Source: JAKQHY01 sp034429475
Lineage (GTDB): Bacteria > Chloroflexota > Anaerolineae > B4-G1 > SLSP01
Direction of reading: 5' to 3'
Assembly (NCBI GenBank): GCA_034429475.1
Contig: DAOUGD010000317.1
Span: 1-13,552 of the forward strand
DNA: 13,552 nt
Shown: positions 6,079-13,281 of the stretch, one piece after another
Numbering within the stretch: position 1 is the first letter of the stretch
How the letters are laid out: every line of letters starts with the position of its first letter
Notes under the pieces: generated by a model
What the model was told of the DNA's origin: nothing
The model's input: the letters and a program-made list of their open reading frames with translations, nothing else
Databases searched by the model: none
Made by a program: the position numbers and the translations under genes

Positions 6079-8478
6079 TTGAGAATTTAGCCCCAATAGT
6101 TGAGCAATCAAGGGTAATACCGCATCCGCGCGGGTGCTGTCAATTGAGATGTCGCCATCCCTCGCCGCGCGCCGCCCGCCGACCACGCGCTCACCCATCT
6201 GGCGGCGCTCCGGGGCGGAGAAGGCGGAGAAGGTGCGGCGGAGCAGGGGCAGCGCGGCGACGAAGTCCTCCGCGTTCAGGCCCGTGACCCAGGCGTCGAG
6301 TGTGTTCCACAATGTCTCATCGTGGAGCAGGAGCAGGCCACTGCCGCGCAGGAAGCCTTCCAGCCAGTGCGCCGCTTGCAGGGGCGGCGTGCCCGGCGAA
6401 AGCGCCAGCCCCAGGCGGCGAGTCACGTCGGCGTGAGGCAGCGCGCCGGCGTCGAGCAGGAGGCGGCAGAGTCGCCCGGCCACCAGGCCGTGCAGCCCGC
6501 TTTGATCGGCCAACTTGAGCAGGGTCTCTCGCCAGAGGACGTTCCATGCGTCGTGTTGGAGAATCCCCAGGCTATCTTGCAGCCCTTCGAGGTGTTTGAG
6601 CATCTTCCCCGCCGCGTCGTCGTCCAGCGAACTGCACGCCAGCGGCAGACCGATGCAGATGCGCGCGATCATCCCGTCGAGGATGGTCTCGAAGGCGGCC
6701 GCGTCCACCGCGCCCGCGCCGGAGGTCTGGCGGACAGTGCCGTAGCGCAGCGCGCGCGCCAGCGGCGGAACGGCGCTCATCAATTCGGCTACGTCGCCGC
6801 TGAGGGCGGCCTTGACCTGCAATTGCGCGGTCAGCGCCGTCACGGCGTCCGGCAGATCGGCCAGCAGCGCGCGATCCAGCAGGTCGGTGAGGGAATCCAG
6901 CGCGCCGGATTCCCCGGCCAGGTGCGCGATGTAGGCGGTGGTCGCCTGTTCCAACGTGTTGCCCCAGCGCGCCATGCTCACCAGCCGCACGGTGAAGGCC
7001 GGGTCCCATTGCAGCGTCCACAGCTCGTGGAAGGTGCCGCGCCCGCCCCCGCCGCGCTGCGCCTTGCCCCAGGGGATGTCGAGCAGGGCCAGCCGGTGGA
7101 GCAGCGCGCTGCGCGCCAGATCGGTGGCGTTGCGCAGGTCGAAGTCGTAGGGCTTGCGCTCGGTCTCCGGCTTGAGCTTGAGGCGGCGCTGCGTGGCTTC
7201 GAGGTCGGCCTGCAAGGGGACGATGGGGGCGTCTGCCGGCACCTGCCCCAACCGTTCCGCCACGATGAGCCGCCGGCGCACCAGTTTGAGCGGGAGCGGG
7301 TCGCCGAAGCAGAGCACGGTCTGCGCCGCCTCGTTGAGTTCCTCGAGGCCGGGTCGCGCGCGCCCACGGATGGCGGCCAGCGTCTCGGCCAGGCGCACCG
7401 CGTCAATCACCTGCGCGGACGAAGCGTCGAGGTCGGCGTCGCGCAGCAGGCCGGCGACGCGCGCCAGCCAGTGGGCCGTCGGCTCGTTGCGCTCGCTCCA
7501 CAGGTGCTCGTACCAGCCCGGCGAGACGACGCCCGCGCCGTAGCCGCTTTCGTAGGCGAGGTGGGCGTAACTCCACGACACCCACGTCGCTGCCACTTTG
7601 AGCCTGGGCAGCCCTTTGAGAATGGCCTGATCCTCTTTGGGAGGCGGCATATCCACCAACACAGGCGCGTGCCACGCGCCGCAGATGACGGCGATCCGTT
7701 GGAAGCCCTCTTTTTGCGCCTGGCGGATGGTCTGGCGCATCGTAGCCTCGCGCAGCGGTTCCAGTGTGTCGCGCGGCGTGGGGTCTAGCTCGCGGATGAC
7801 GGCGCGCACCGCGCCCATCGCCTCCACAATCGCGGGGAACACTTCCGCGTCGCCGCCGCGTTCCTCAACGACCTGCTCCCACCAGTGCTCGCCATCCTCA
7901 AAGCCGGCGGCGTGGGCGAGGAGGTCGAGAGGATCAGGTGGGATTTTGGATTTTAGATTTTGGATTTTGGATTGGGAATCTGCCGATTCGCTTTCCCGCT
8001 GATCCGTCAACTCGCTTTCTTGCTGATCCGCCGACTCGCTTTCTCGCTGATCCGCTGATTCTCGATTCTCGATTCTTGATTCTTGATTCTCTGATTCTTG
8101 CGTCTTGCTTCCTGCCTCTTGCTTCTTTTCTTCTTCCTGCTTCTTGATCGCCAGCCAGTGTTTCTGCGGCAAATCCATGAAGCGCACGGGGATGGCGGCG
8201 CGGAGGGCGTAGTGGATGGCCTGCCATTCGGGGGAGTAGGCGGCGAAGGGGAAGACGGCGGTGTGACCGGGATCGTCGGGGGCATAGACGAGGAGCGCGA
8301 CGGGCGGGCGCATCTCCGGCGAAGCGGCCAGCGGCAGCAGCGCGTCGCCTTCCGGCGGCCCTTCGATCAACAAGATATCGGGTTGTAGCGCGTCCAATGC
8401 AGCGACCAAGCTTCGCGCGCAGCCGGGGCCATGATGACGGATGCCGAAAACCGTATAGATTGGGTTGGACTCATTCAT
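6019..8478 (-). CDS. DUF5682-type protein with GxxH motifs and a repeat-encoded insertion
   Basis: Large protein of 819 residues. I place it in the DUF5682 family from its opening YTVFGIRHHGPGCARSL, the LLIEGPPEGD motif (36-45) and VICGAWHAPVL (264-274). Two GxxH motifs (G12-x-x-H15 and G267-x-x-H270) and E39 recall the metal-dependent TIKI/TraB/ChaN/EreA superfamily, so a hydrolase-like role is possible but unproven. The long C-terminal part is mostly helical. Residues about 112-181 are a low-complexity E/K/Q/R/S segment encoded by tandem repeats, between otherwise ordinary domain sequence. It includes three 8-residue units of DQRESESA type (143-166). About 21 residues at the C-terminus are encoded by the octad array and hairpin arm. 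The start overlaps the GNAT stop by 8 bases (translational coupling), with GGAGA about 9 bases upstream. No experimental function is known to me. Confidence 0.85.
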   Translation of the reverse strand: MNESNPIYTVFGIRHHGPGCARSLVAALDALQPDILLIEGPPEGDALLPLAASPEMRPPVALLVYAPDDPGHTAVFPFAAYSPEWQAIHYALRAAIPVRFMDLPQKHWLAIKKQEEEKKQEAGSKTQESENQESRIENRESADQRESESADQQESELTDQRESESADSQSKIQNLKSKIPPDPLDLLAHAAGFEDGEHWWEQVVEERGGDAEVFPAIVEAMGAVRAVIRELDPTPRDTLEPLREATMRQTIRQAQKEGFQRIAVICGAWHAPVLVDMPPPKEDQAILKGLPRLKVAATWVSWSYAHLAYESGYGAGVVSPGWYEHLWSERNEPTAHWLARVAGLLRDADLDASSAQVIDAVRLAETLAAIRGRARPGLEELNEAAQTVLCFGDPLPLKLVRRRLIVAERLGQVPADAPIVPLQADLEATQRRLKLKPETERKPYDFDLRNATDLARSALLHRLALLDIPWGKAQRGGGGRGTFHELWTLQWDPAFTVRLVSMARWGNTLEQATTAYIAHLAGESGALDSLTDLLDRALLADLPDAVTALTAQLQVKAALSGDVAELMSAVPPLARALRYGTVRQTSGAGAVDAAAFETILDGMIARICIGLPLACSSLDDDAAGKMLKHLEGLQDSLGILQHDAWNVLWRETLLKLADQSGLHGLVAGRLCRLLLDAGALPHADVTRRLGLALSPGTPPLQAAHWLEGFLRGSGLLLLHDETLWNTLDAWVTGLNAEDFVAALPLLRRTFSAFSAPERRQMGERVVGGRRAARDGDISIDSTRADAVLPLIAQLLGLNSQRKDAETQSPKQNLKRVCFI
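7940..8147. repeat. Coding heptad and 24-base repeat array inside the DUF5682 gene
   Basis: On the plus strand there are first GGGATTT/TGGATTT/TAGATTT heptads (7940-7974). Next come three 24-base units of the form nACTCGCTTTCnnGCTGATCC (about 7981-8052). Then TTCTCGA/TTCTTGA heptads (8059-8086) and TTCTTGC-like heptads (8095-8122) follow. The array stays open in the gene frame on the minus strand. The part at 7940-7967 matches the intergenic array near 9040-9067 and gives the same peptide, SKIQNLKSKIP, in both places. Confidence 0.8.
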
Positions 8479-9085
8479 TCTTGGTCATCTCCAGGCGATG
8501 TAAGGCCCGAAATTCGTCTTCCAGCAGACTCAACATCACAAAGTCGGAAAACGTGTGGCGGTGATAGTAGCCATCCCGCTGGACGCCTTCGCGGCGAAAG
8601 CCAACTTTCTCGTAGAAACGCAGTGCGCGCTCATTGAATCCCACCACGCCGATGGAAACCCGGTGCAGGGCCAATGCGCCGAAGGCATAGTCCAGCAGCA
8701 GGTTGATGGCTTCCGTCCCGTATCCCTGCCCCCAAATGTCCTTCTCCCCCAGAATGATGCTCAAATCCGTGTTGCGCCAGGGGTAAAAGAGGCGCAGCAG
8801 GCCACATTCGCCGATGGCGCGCCCGGTTTCTCGTTCGACGATGACGAACCAGACGCGGTCGCGGTCTTGCTGGATGCGCTCGAAGTAGGCTTCGGCGGCG
8901 GCGGCGTTCATCGGCGTGATGTCGCCGGTCAGAGCGCGAATCTCCGGGTCGTTGGCCCACTTGCGGATGAGCGGCAGGTCTTCCCGTTCCAACGGGCGCA
9001 GGTAAACGCGGTCGCCCATCAGAAAAGGCGCATTCAACGGGATTTTAGATTTTAGATTTTGGATTTTGGAGTCGCTATTCGCCAT
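8471..9085 (-). CDS. GNAT-family N-acetyltransferase (RimJ/RimL-like)
   Basis: Acetyl-CoA-dependent N-acetyltransferase. The fold starts at MGDRVYLRPLEREDLPLI, then WFVIVERETGRAIGECGL, the acetyl-CoA pyrophosphate loop WGQGYGTEA, and the C-terminal NERALRFYEKVGFRREG, all typical of the RimJ/RimL group that acetylates protein N-termini or small molecules. The start is uncertain. ATG 9085 (204 residues) has a weak GGA upstream but adds about 22 residues encoded by the heptad array, including SKIQNLKSKIP. ATG 9019 (182 residues) matches the usual family start but has no visible ribosome binding site. The open frame continues further upstream into the MoxR gene, where it is a shadow. Its last codons overlap the DUF5682 start by 8 bases, so the two are translationally linked. 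A GNAT is not an obvious member of MoxR-vWA clusters. Confidence 0.88.
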   Translation of the reverse strand: MANSDSKIQNLKSKIPLNAPFLMGDRVYLRPLEREDLPLIRKWANDPEIRALTGDITPMNAAAAEAYFERIQQDRDRVWFVIVERETGRAIGECGLLRLFYPWRNTDLSIILGEKDIWGQGYGTEAINLLLDYAFGALALHRVSIGVVGFNERALRFYEKVGFRREGVQRDGYYHRHTFSDFVMLSLLEDEFRALHRLEMTKNE

Positions 9086-9121
9086 TTGTAGTCCGTAATT
9101 CGTAATTCGTAATTCGCTATT
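9038..9121. repeat. Heptad array between MoxR and GNAT genes
   Basis: Twelve 7-base units in unbroken phase, read on the minus strand. AATAGCG is followed by AATTACG three times, GACTACA, AATGGCG, AATAGCG, ACTCCAA, AATCCAA, AATCTAA twice and AATCCCG. Unit sequence changes along the array while the phase does not. It contains the MoxR stop codon (TAG, 9117-9119) in its first unit. It also contains the upstream ATG of the GNAT gene. Confidence 0.85.
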
Positions 9122-10202
9122 CCACAATCTCGCGGCACGCGCGGTACAGGTCTTGCCAGCCGTCGCGCTCTTTGAGGACGGTTTCCAGGTATTCGAGCCA
9201 GACGACGCGATCCTGCACGGGGTCTTTGACGATGGCGCCGGTGACGCCGGCGGCCATGTTGTCGGCGTGCAGCTTCCCATCCCCAAAGTGGCCGGCCATA
9301 GAGAGGCCGCTGTTGACGACGGAGATCGCCTCGGCGGTGCTGAGCGTCCCGCTGGGCGACTTGAGCTTGGTCTTGCCGTCGAGCGTCAGGCCGTCACGCA
9401 GCTCGCGGAAGATGGTGACGACGCGGCGGACTTCTTCCGGCGCGGGCGCTTCGGCGGGCAGTTCGAGGGCGCGGCCCAGTGCGGTGGAGCGGGTGAGGAC
9501 GATGCTCACTTCCTCCTCCAACGTGGCCGGCGTGGGCAGGATGACGGTGTTGAAACGCCGTTTGAGCGCGCTGGAGAGTTCGTTCACGCCCTTGTCGCGG
9601 TTGTTGGCGGTAGCGATGATGTTGAAGCCTTTGACGGCCTGCGTTTCCGCGTTGAGTTCTGGAATGGGCAGCGCCTTTTCGGAGAGGATGGTGATGAGGG
9701 CGTCCTGCACATCCGAGGGGATGCGCGTCAGCTCTTCGACGCGGGCGATCTGGCCCTCGCGCATCGCGCGCATCACCGGGCTGGGCACGAGCGCATCCTG
9801 CGACGGCCCGTGGGTGAGCAGGAAGGCGTAGTTCCAGCCGTAGCGGATGGCTTCCTCGGCGGTGCCGGCGGTGCCTTGCACAATCAGCGTCGAGTCGCCG
9901 CTGATGGCCGCCGCGAGGTGCTCGGAGACCCAGCTTTTGGCCGTGCCAGGGACGCCGTAGAGCAGCAGGGCGCGGTCGGTCGCCAGCGTCGCTACGGCGA
10001 TTTCGACGAGGGCGCGGCTGCCGATGTATTTGGCCGACACCTTGAAGCCGTTGGACAACGTCCCGCCGAGCAAGTAAGTCGCCACGGCCCACGGCGAGAG
10101 CTTCCAATGCGGCGGGCGGATGCGATCATCCACTTCCGCCAGCGCGGCGAGTTCCTCGGCAAATTGTTGTTCTGCGTGTTGACGTAAAAGCGTGTTTTCC
10201 AT
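9117..10202 (-). CDS. MoxR-type AAA+ ATPase
   Basis: Chaperone-like AAA+ ATPase, 361 residues, partner of the vWA protein in the same operon. ATG 10202 follows AGGAGA with 5-base spacing. Walker A is GVPGTAKS (83-90). The Walker B position reads IARVEELTR (152-160), so the usual hydrophobic-DE is replaced by V-E-E. From memory this looks characteristic of the subfamily in this type of cluster rather than a broken copy. Sensor 1 is IIATANNRD (195-203), and the arginine-finger region is LSSALKRRFN (209-218). A helical lid domain follows to the C-terminus. Unlike classical MoxR, the N-terminus has a 60-residue extension with PPHWKLSPWAV. The family uses ATP hydrolysis to remodel or load cofactors into protein complexes; the client here is unknown. 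Confidence 0.92.
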   Translation of the reverse strand: MENTLLRQHAEQQFAEELAALAEVDDRIRPPHWKLSPWAVATYLLGGTLSNGFKVSAKYIGSRALVEIAVATLATDRALLLYGVPGTAKSWVSEHLAAAISGDSTLIVQGTAGTAEEAIRYGWNYAFLLTHGPSQDALVPSPVMRAMREGQIARVEELTRIPSDVQDALITILSEKALPIPELNAETQAVKGFNIIATANNRDKGVNELSSALKRRFNTVILPTPATLEEEVSIVLTRSTALGRALELPAEAPAPEEVRRVVTIFRELRDGLTLDGKTKLKSPSGTLSTAEAISVVNSGLSMAGHFGDGKLHADNMAAGVTGAIVKDPVQDRVVWLEYLETVLKERDGWQDLYRACREIVE

Positions 10203-10221
10203 TGTGTTCTCCTGTGAATTC

Positions 10222-10313
10222 GGAAATAGGTAATGGGTAATGGGTAATGGGTAATGGAGTATGAAGTCTACTACTCATTACTCATTACTTCTTACTCATT
10301 ACTTCATTACTCA
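10222..10313. repeat. Palindromic heptad array between DUF5691 and MoxR genes
   Basis: GGAAATA, then GGTAATG four times (10229-10256), GAGTATG, AAGTCTA, CTACTCA, TTACTCA, TTACTTC, TTACTCA and TTACTTC, all in 7-base phase to 10305. After one extra base another TTACTCA follows. The purine-rich left arm pairs with the pyrimidine-rich right arm around 10264-10277. On the minus strand the right arm is translated as the last residues of the DUF5691-type protein (MSNEVMSKK). Confidence 0.85.
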
Positions 10314-11853
10314 TTGCCTGAGCGATTTCCCACCTGAAATGCAGGATGGTCTGAAATTTCTCGACGTTGCTGCGCCAATAGGGGGCTTCGGGCCAGTCGC
10401 GGGCGGCGTCGGCGGCGAGGGCGGGCGGGAGCTTGTAGGCGAAGTCGGGCAAGGCGGCGGACCAGCGCCACAATACCGAGGTTCCGCGCAACGGCTTGTC
10501 GGCCATAAGGCGGGCGGTGGCAATGACGGCGCGGCTCAGTGCTTCATTCCAGGGGCCGGGATAGGCGACGAGCAAATCCAATATGCCAAAATCATTCTCC
10601 ACCTTATCGGGATCGGCGATTTGCTCCTGGAACCACCGCAGGCGCGCTTCCAGCCAGGCCGTCACTCGCGCCGGAGCAATCAGTTGGATGAGCGTCGCCA
10701 GGTGTTCGCCTACGGTGAAGTCGTGCTTTTCTCCCCAACGTTGGAGCAGTGCGTCGGCCCAATCCGCGTCGCGGCTGCGGGCGGCGGCGGCGGCCCAGGC
10801 GGAAAGCAGCAGCTCGGCGTGGTCACCGGGCGGGTCGCCGGCGGCGTCGGCCAGTTGGATGAGGGCGGCGGGTGCGAGATTCCAGGCGGCGCTCCAATGG
10901 GCGGGCGGCACCGCGGAGAGGATCTGGCTCAACCACCAGGCGCGTTTGCCCGTCCCTTTGGGCGGCGTCTCAACGATGCCGTCGTGAAACATCAGGTCGT
11001 CGCACTGCTTGGGCAATTTCACCTTGAGGGTGGGCTGTCCCTGCGGATCGCGCGCCAGCGTGAGATACTCGTTGGCCGATTCCGTCATCCGCCGCACCAG
11101 CGCGGAGCCGGGCAGCAGCGTCAGCAGTTCGGCGGCGAGGGCGCGCACTTTCTTGCTGCGGTCGTCCAGCGTGGACTCGAGGAACGGCTCGTCGGCAGGC
11201 GACAGACCTTCGCGGAACATCTCCAGGAAGAAGGCGCGGGCGTCGGCGGACTCTTTTGCCCAGGCGTTGGCGAGCAGTTCGGGCGCGCGCTGTGGTTCTG
11301 TTTCTCGCAAGTGCCCAATGAGACGGAAACGCGCGCGGGATTCCAGCGTGTCCCATTCTGCCGGATCGAGCGTTTCCAGCAGGATGCTCCAGCGCGGGTT
11401 CTGCGCCGCCAGCCAACGCCCGCGCGCGCCCAGAGCCTCGCGGACGGAACGGACGATGGCGGGTTTGGTCTCGGCTACGTCCAGCAGTTCCGGCAGCCAG
11501 CGCGGGGGCAGTGCGTAGCCGCGCACTTTGAGCACTGCCAGCCATTCCGCCAGCAAGTCGGGGGAATCGCCGTGAAGCATCCGCCCTAGCAGCGCGGCGG
11601 CGGCCGGCGGACATTCCGGCGCCTCGTCGGCGGGGGCGGGCGCGGGCAGGGGCAACGCCGCGCCGGTAGGCTGCGCGCCAACGTGCCGCCACAGGCCGAC
11701 AGCGCCGGCGGCGGCCAGCAGTTGTTGTTCGGGCGGACGTTCCGCCAGCGGCGCGAGCGTGGCGTCCAGCGGCGTGGTTCCGCCGGTCACGGCGAAAGGC
11801 GCGCGCCCTGTGCCGACGAGGGCGGCGGCAACTAAGTCATTCCATTGGGTCAT
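10285..11853 (-). CDS. DUF5691-type helical-repeat protein
   Basis: Protein of 522 residues with the opening MTQWNDLVAAALVGTGRAP that I associate with the DUF5691 family. Its genes occur beside MoxR, vWA and SWIM genes in several phyla. ATG 11853 is preceded by AGGAGA with 5-base spacing. The body is almost entirely alpha-helical. Residues about 170-260 look like HEAT-type repeats, for example DDRSKKVRALAAELLTLLPG, where paired helices are separated by short turns. This suggests a scaffold that binds other cluster proteins. No catalytic motif, signal peptide or TM segment is seen. The last nine residues, MSNEVMSKK, and the stop come from the heptad array at 10222-10313, so the tail is probably a late addition. 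Function is unknown. Confidence 0.82.
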   Translation of the reverse strand: MTQWNDLVAAALVGTGRAPFAVTGGTTPLDATLAPLAERPPEQQLLAAAGAVGLWRHVGAQPTGAALPLPAPAPADEAPECPPAAAALLGRMLHGDSPDLLAEWLAVLKVRGYALPPRWLPELLDVAETKPAIVRSVREALGARGRWLAAQNPRWSILLETLDPAEWDTLESRARFRLIGHLRETEPQRAPELLANAWAKESADARAFFLEMFREGLSPADEPFLESTLDDRSKKVRALAAELLTLLPGSALVRRMTESANEYLTLARDPQGQPTLKVKLPKQCDDLMFHDGIVETPPKGTGKRAWWLSQILSAVPPAHWSAAWNLAPAALIQLADAAGDPPGDHAELLLSAWAAAAARSRDADWADALLQRWGEKHDFTVGEHLATLIQLIAPARVTAWLEARLRWFQEQIADPDKVENDFGILDLLVAYPGPWNEALSRAVIATARLMADKPLRGTSVLWRWSAALPDFAYKLPPALAADAARDWPEAPYWRSNVEKFQTILHFRWEIAQAMSNEVMSKK

Positions 11854-11872
11854 AAAGGTCTCCTGCGAAAAT

Positions 11873-11928
11873 AACAGGATTTACGGAATGATAGGATCAA
11901 AAATCCGTTTCAATCCGTTCAATCCGTT
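11873..11928. repeat. Nine-base tandem repeats in the SWIM-DUF5691 gap
   Basis: CAATCCGTT occurs twice in tandem (11911-11928) after a related AAATCCGTTT (11901-11910). Just before lies AACAGGATTTACGGAATG and ATAGGATC, which look like degenerate units with partly complementary GGAT/ATCC words. The period is 9-10 bases, not 7, so this is a separate repeat type. It lies in the 89-base gap between the SWIM stop and the DUF5691 start. No promoter or terminator is evident there. Confidence 0.55.
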
Positions 11929-11942
11929 GACAAAACTTCTCG

Positions 11943-13265
11943 CTAATTTAGCGGTGCCAACGTCTGTCCCGTCCACGCGCTTAACGGGGTAAGCTTCTCC
12001 CGATCCCATTCGGCGACGAGGGTGAGGGGATGGCCGCCGCTCAGGGCGAGCAGCCGCCAGCTTTCCAGGGGGGACAAATTCAGAGGCATTGACCGCCCTT
12101 CCACATCCTGGATATACCATTGCCCCGCGTGCTGCGTGGGGATGACGGCGTCCAGCGGCCAGAGGAAGCGCTCGATCCACGGGCTGCGGGTCAGGGTTGC
12201 GCTCGTGGCGGCGATGGCGGCGGCGAGCGTGGGATAGCCGGACAGCGCGGCGACAGGTTCGACGCCAGCGCGGGTTTTGAGCAGGGCGCGGTGCGGCGCG
12301 GGCGCGGTGAAGAAGACCAGTTCCGCATCCAGCGCCATGCCATAGGGCAAGTTGAGGGTAAAATTCTGCATCGGCGCGGCAAAATCGAGCAGCAGGGCGG
12401 CCTGATGGGTAGTTGTGCCCCATAACCAGGTAGATTGGACGCGCAGTTTGTCTTCTGTCGTTTCCTGCACGCTCAGGACCAGCCAGCGGTCGCGGACGCC
12501 GGGCTGCGCGAGCAAGGCCCCCTGATCCTGCGGCCAGCCGACCTGCGTGCGGACTTCTTCCTGCATGTCGGTGGGAAGCGTGTCCAGCCGGGCGTAGGCT
12601 TCCAGCAGCAAATGCAGCCGGCCGAGCCGGTCGAGCAGGCGGGCGGGCCAGCCTTCGCCGGAGTACGGGATGGCGGACATCTCGCGGACGTGGCGGGCCA
12701 GTCCGGGGGCCTGCGCGTCCACCAGCCGCGCGGCCTGCGTTTCCCAGTAGGAACGCGGGCGGGCCGGGAGGTCGCTCAACCCCTGGCGGACGAGGTCGGC
12801 CAGCCATAAGGTCAGCGCGTCAATGCCCTGCTGGACGAGATCTTCGCGGCGGGCGGCGCGCTTGGCCTGTGCGGCGGCATCCACGGCGGAAGGTTCGGCA
12901 GCCTTCTGCGCTTTGCGCTCGGCGGTCGCCTGCCGTTTCGCCAGCCATTCGGCGACCCAATCGGGCGGCTCGCCGGCGGTCAGTGCGCCGGAGTTGGCCT
13001 GCGCCGCGAAGAACAGGCCGATGGCGTGTTTGCAGGGTTTTTTACCGCTGGGACAACTGCATTTGAACGCCGGGCCGGTGAGGTCAACGGCGACTCGATA
13101 GGGGTCCTTGCCGGAGCCTTTGATTTCACCCCACACGGCGCTATCGTTGGTTCCTAGCGTTTGCCACTTGGCCGGACGGGCGAGACCGCGCCCGGCTTTG
13201 GCGACCTGGTCATCGGGGGCCAGGGAGGCGATTTGTTCAGGCTTCCATTGGGCTAGTTGGGTCAT
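11943..13265 (-). CDS. SWIM zinc-finger protein, first gene of the operon
   Basis: Protein of 440 residues. ATG 13265 has GAGGAA about 4 bases upstream; a TTG four codons earlier has no such support. The N-terminal part holds a complete SWIM zinc finger, C69-x-C71-x6-C78-x-H80, in KCSCPSGKKPCKHAIGLFFA. It is preceded by the typical W-G-E-I-K-G-S-G-K-D-P-Y-x-V strand region. SWIM domains bind DNA or proteins. A charged Ala/Lys/Arg/Glu-rich helical stretch (about 110-145) follows, then a roughly 290-residue C-terminal domain I do not recognise. This protein heads the operon with the DUF5691, MoxR, DUF5682 and vWA genes, and may be the nucleic-acid or target-recognition part. No TM or signal peptide is visible. 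Confidence 0.88.
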   Translation of the reverse strand: MTQLAQWKPEQIASLAPDDQVAKAGRGLARPAKWQTLGTNDSAVWGEIKGSGKDPYRVAVDLTGPAFKCSCPSGKKPCKHAIGLFFAAQANSGALTAGEPPDWVAEWLAKRQATAERKAQKAAEPSAVDAAAQAKRAARREDLVQQGIDALTLWLADLVRQGLSDLPARPRSYWETQAARLVDAQAPGLARHVREMSAIPYSGEGWPARLLDRLGRLHLLLEAYARLDTLPTDMQEEVRTQVGWPQDQGALLAQPGVRDRWLVLSVQETTEDKLRVQSTWLWGTTTHQAALLLDFAAPMQNFTLNLPYGMALDAELVFFTAPAPHRALLKTRAGVEPVAALSGYPTLAAAIAATSATLTRSPWIERFLWPLDAVIPTQHAGQWYIQDVEGRSMPLNLSPLESWRLLALSGGHPLTLVAEWDREKLTPLSAWTGQTLAPLN

Positions 13266-13281
13266 GGGTTTCCTCAAAAGT

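Noticed and set aside
6322..7788. 488-residue rightward open frame opposite the DUF5682 gene
   Set aside because: Gln/Arg/Gly/Val-rich antisense shadow typical of high-GC genes. The minus-strand frame has recognisable motifs, a ribosome binding site and operon context.
9153..10187. 344-residue rightward open frame opposite the MoxR gene
   Set aside because: Shadow of a clear AAA+ gene; Asp/Gly/Val-rich with no domain signature.
9038..10313. Possible CRISPR array
   Set aside because: Units are 7 bp in direct contact with no spacers and no cas genes nearby.
10261..11589. 442-residue rightward open frame opposite the DUF5691 gene
   Set aside because: Antisense shadow with biased Gly/Gln/Arg composition. 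Its N-terminus is translated heptad repeat and it has no family motif.
11881..12807. 308-residue leftward open frame overlapping the SWIM gene
   Set aside because: Arg/Pro/Ala-rich frame-shifted shadow on the same strand as the SWIM gene.
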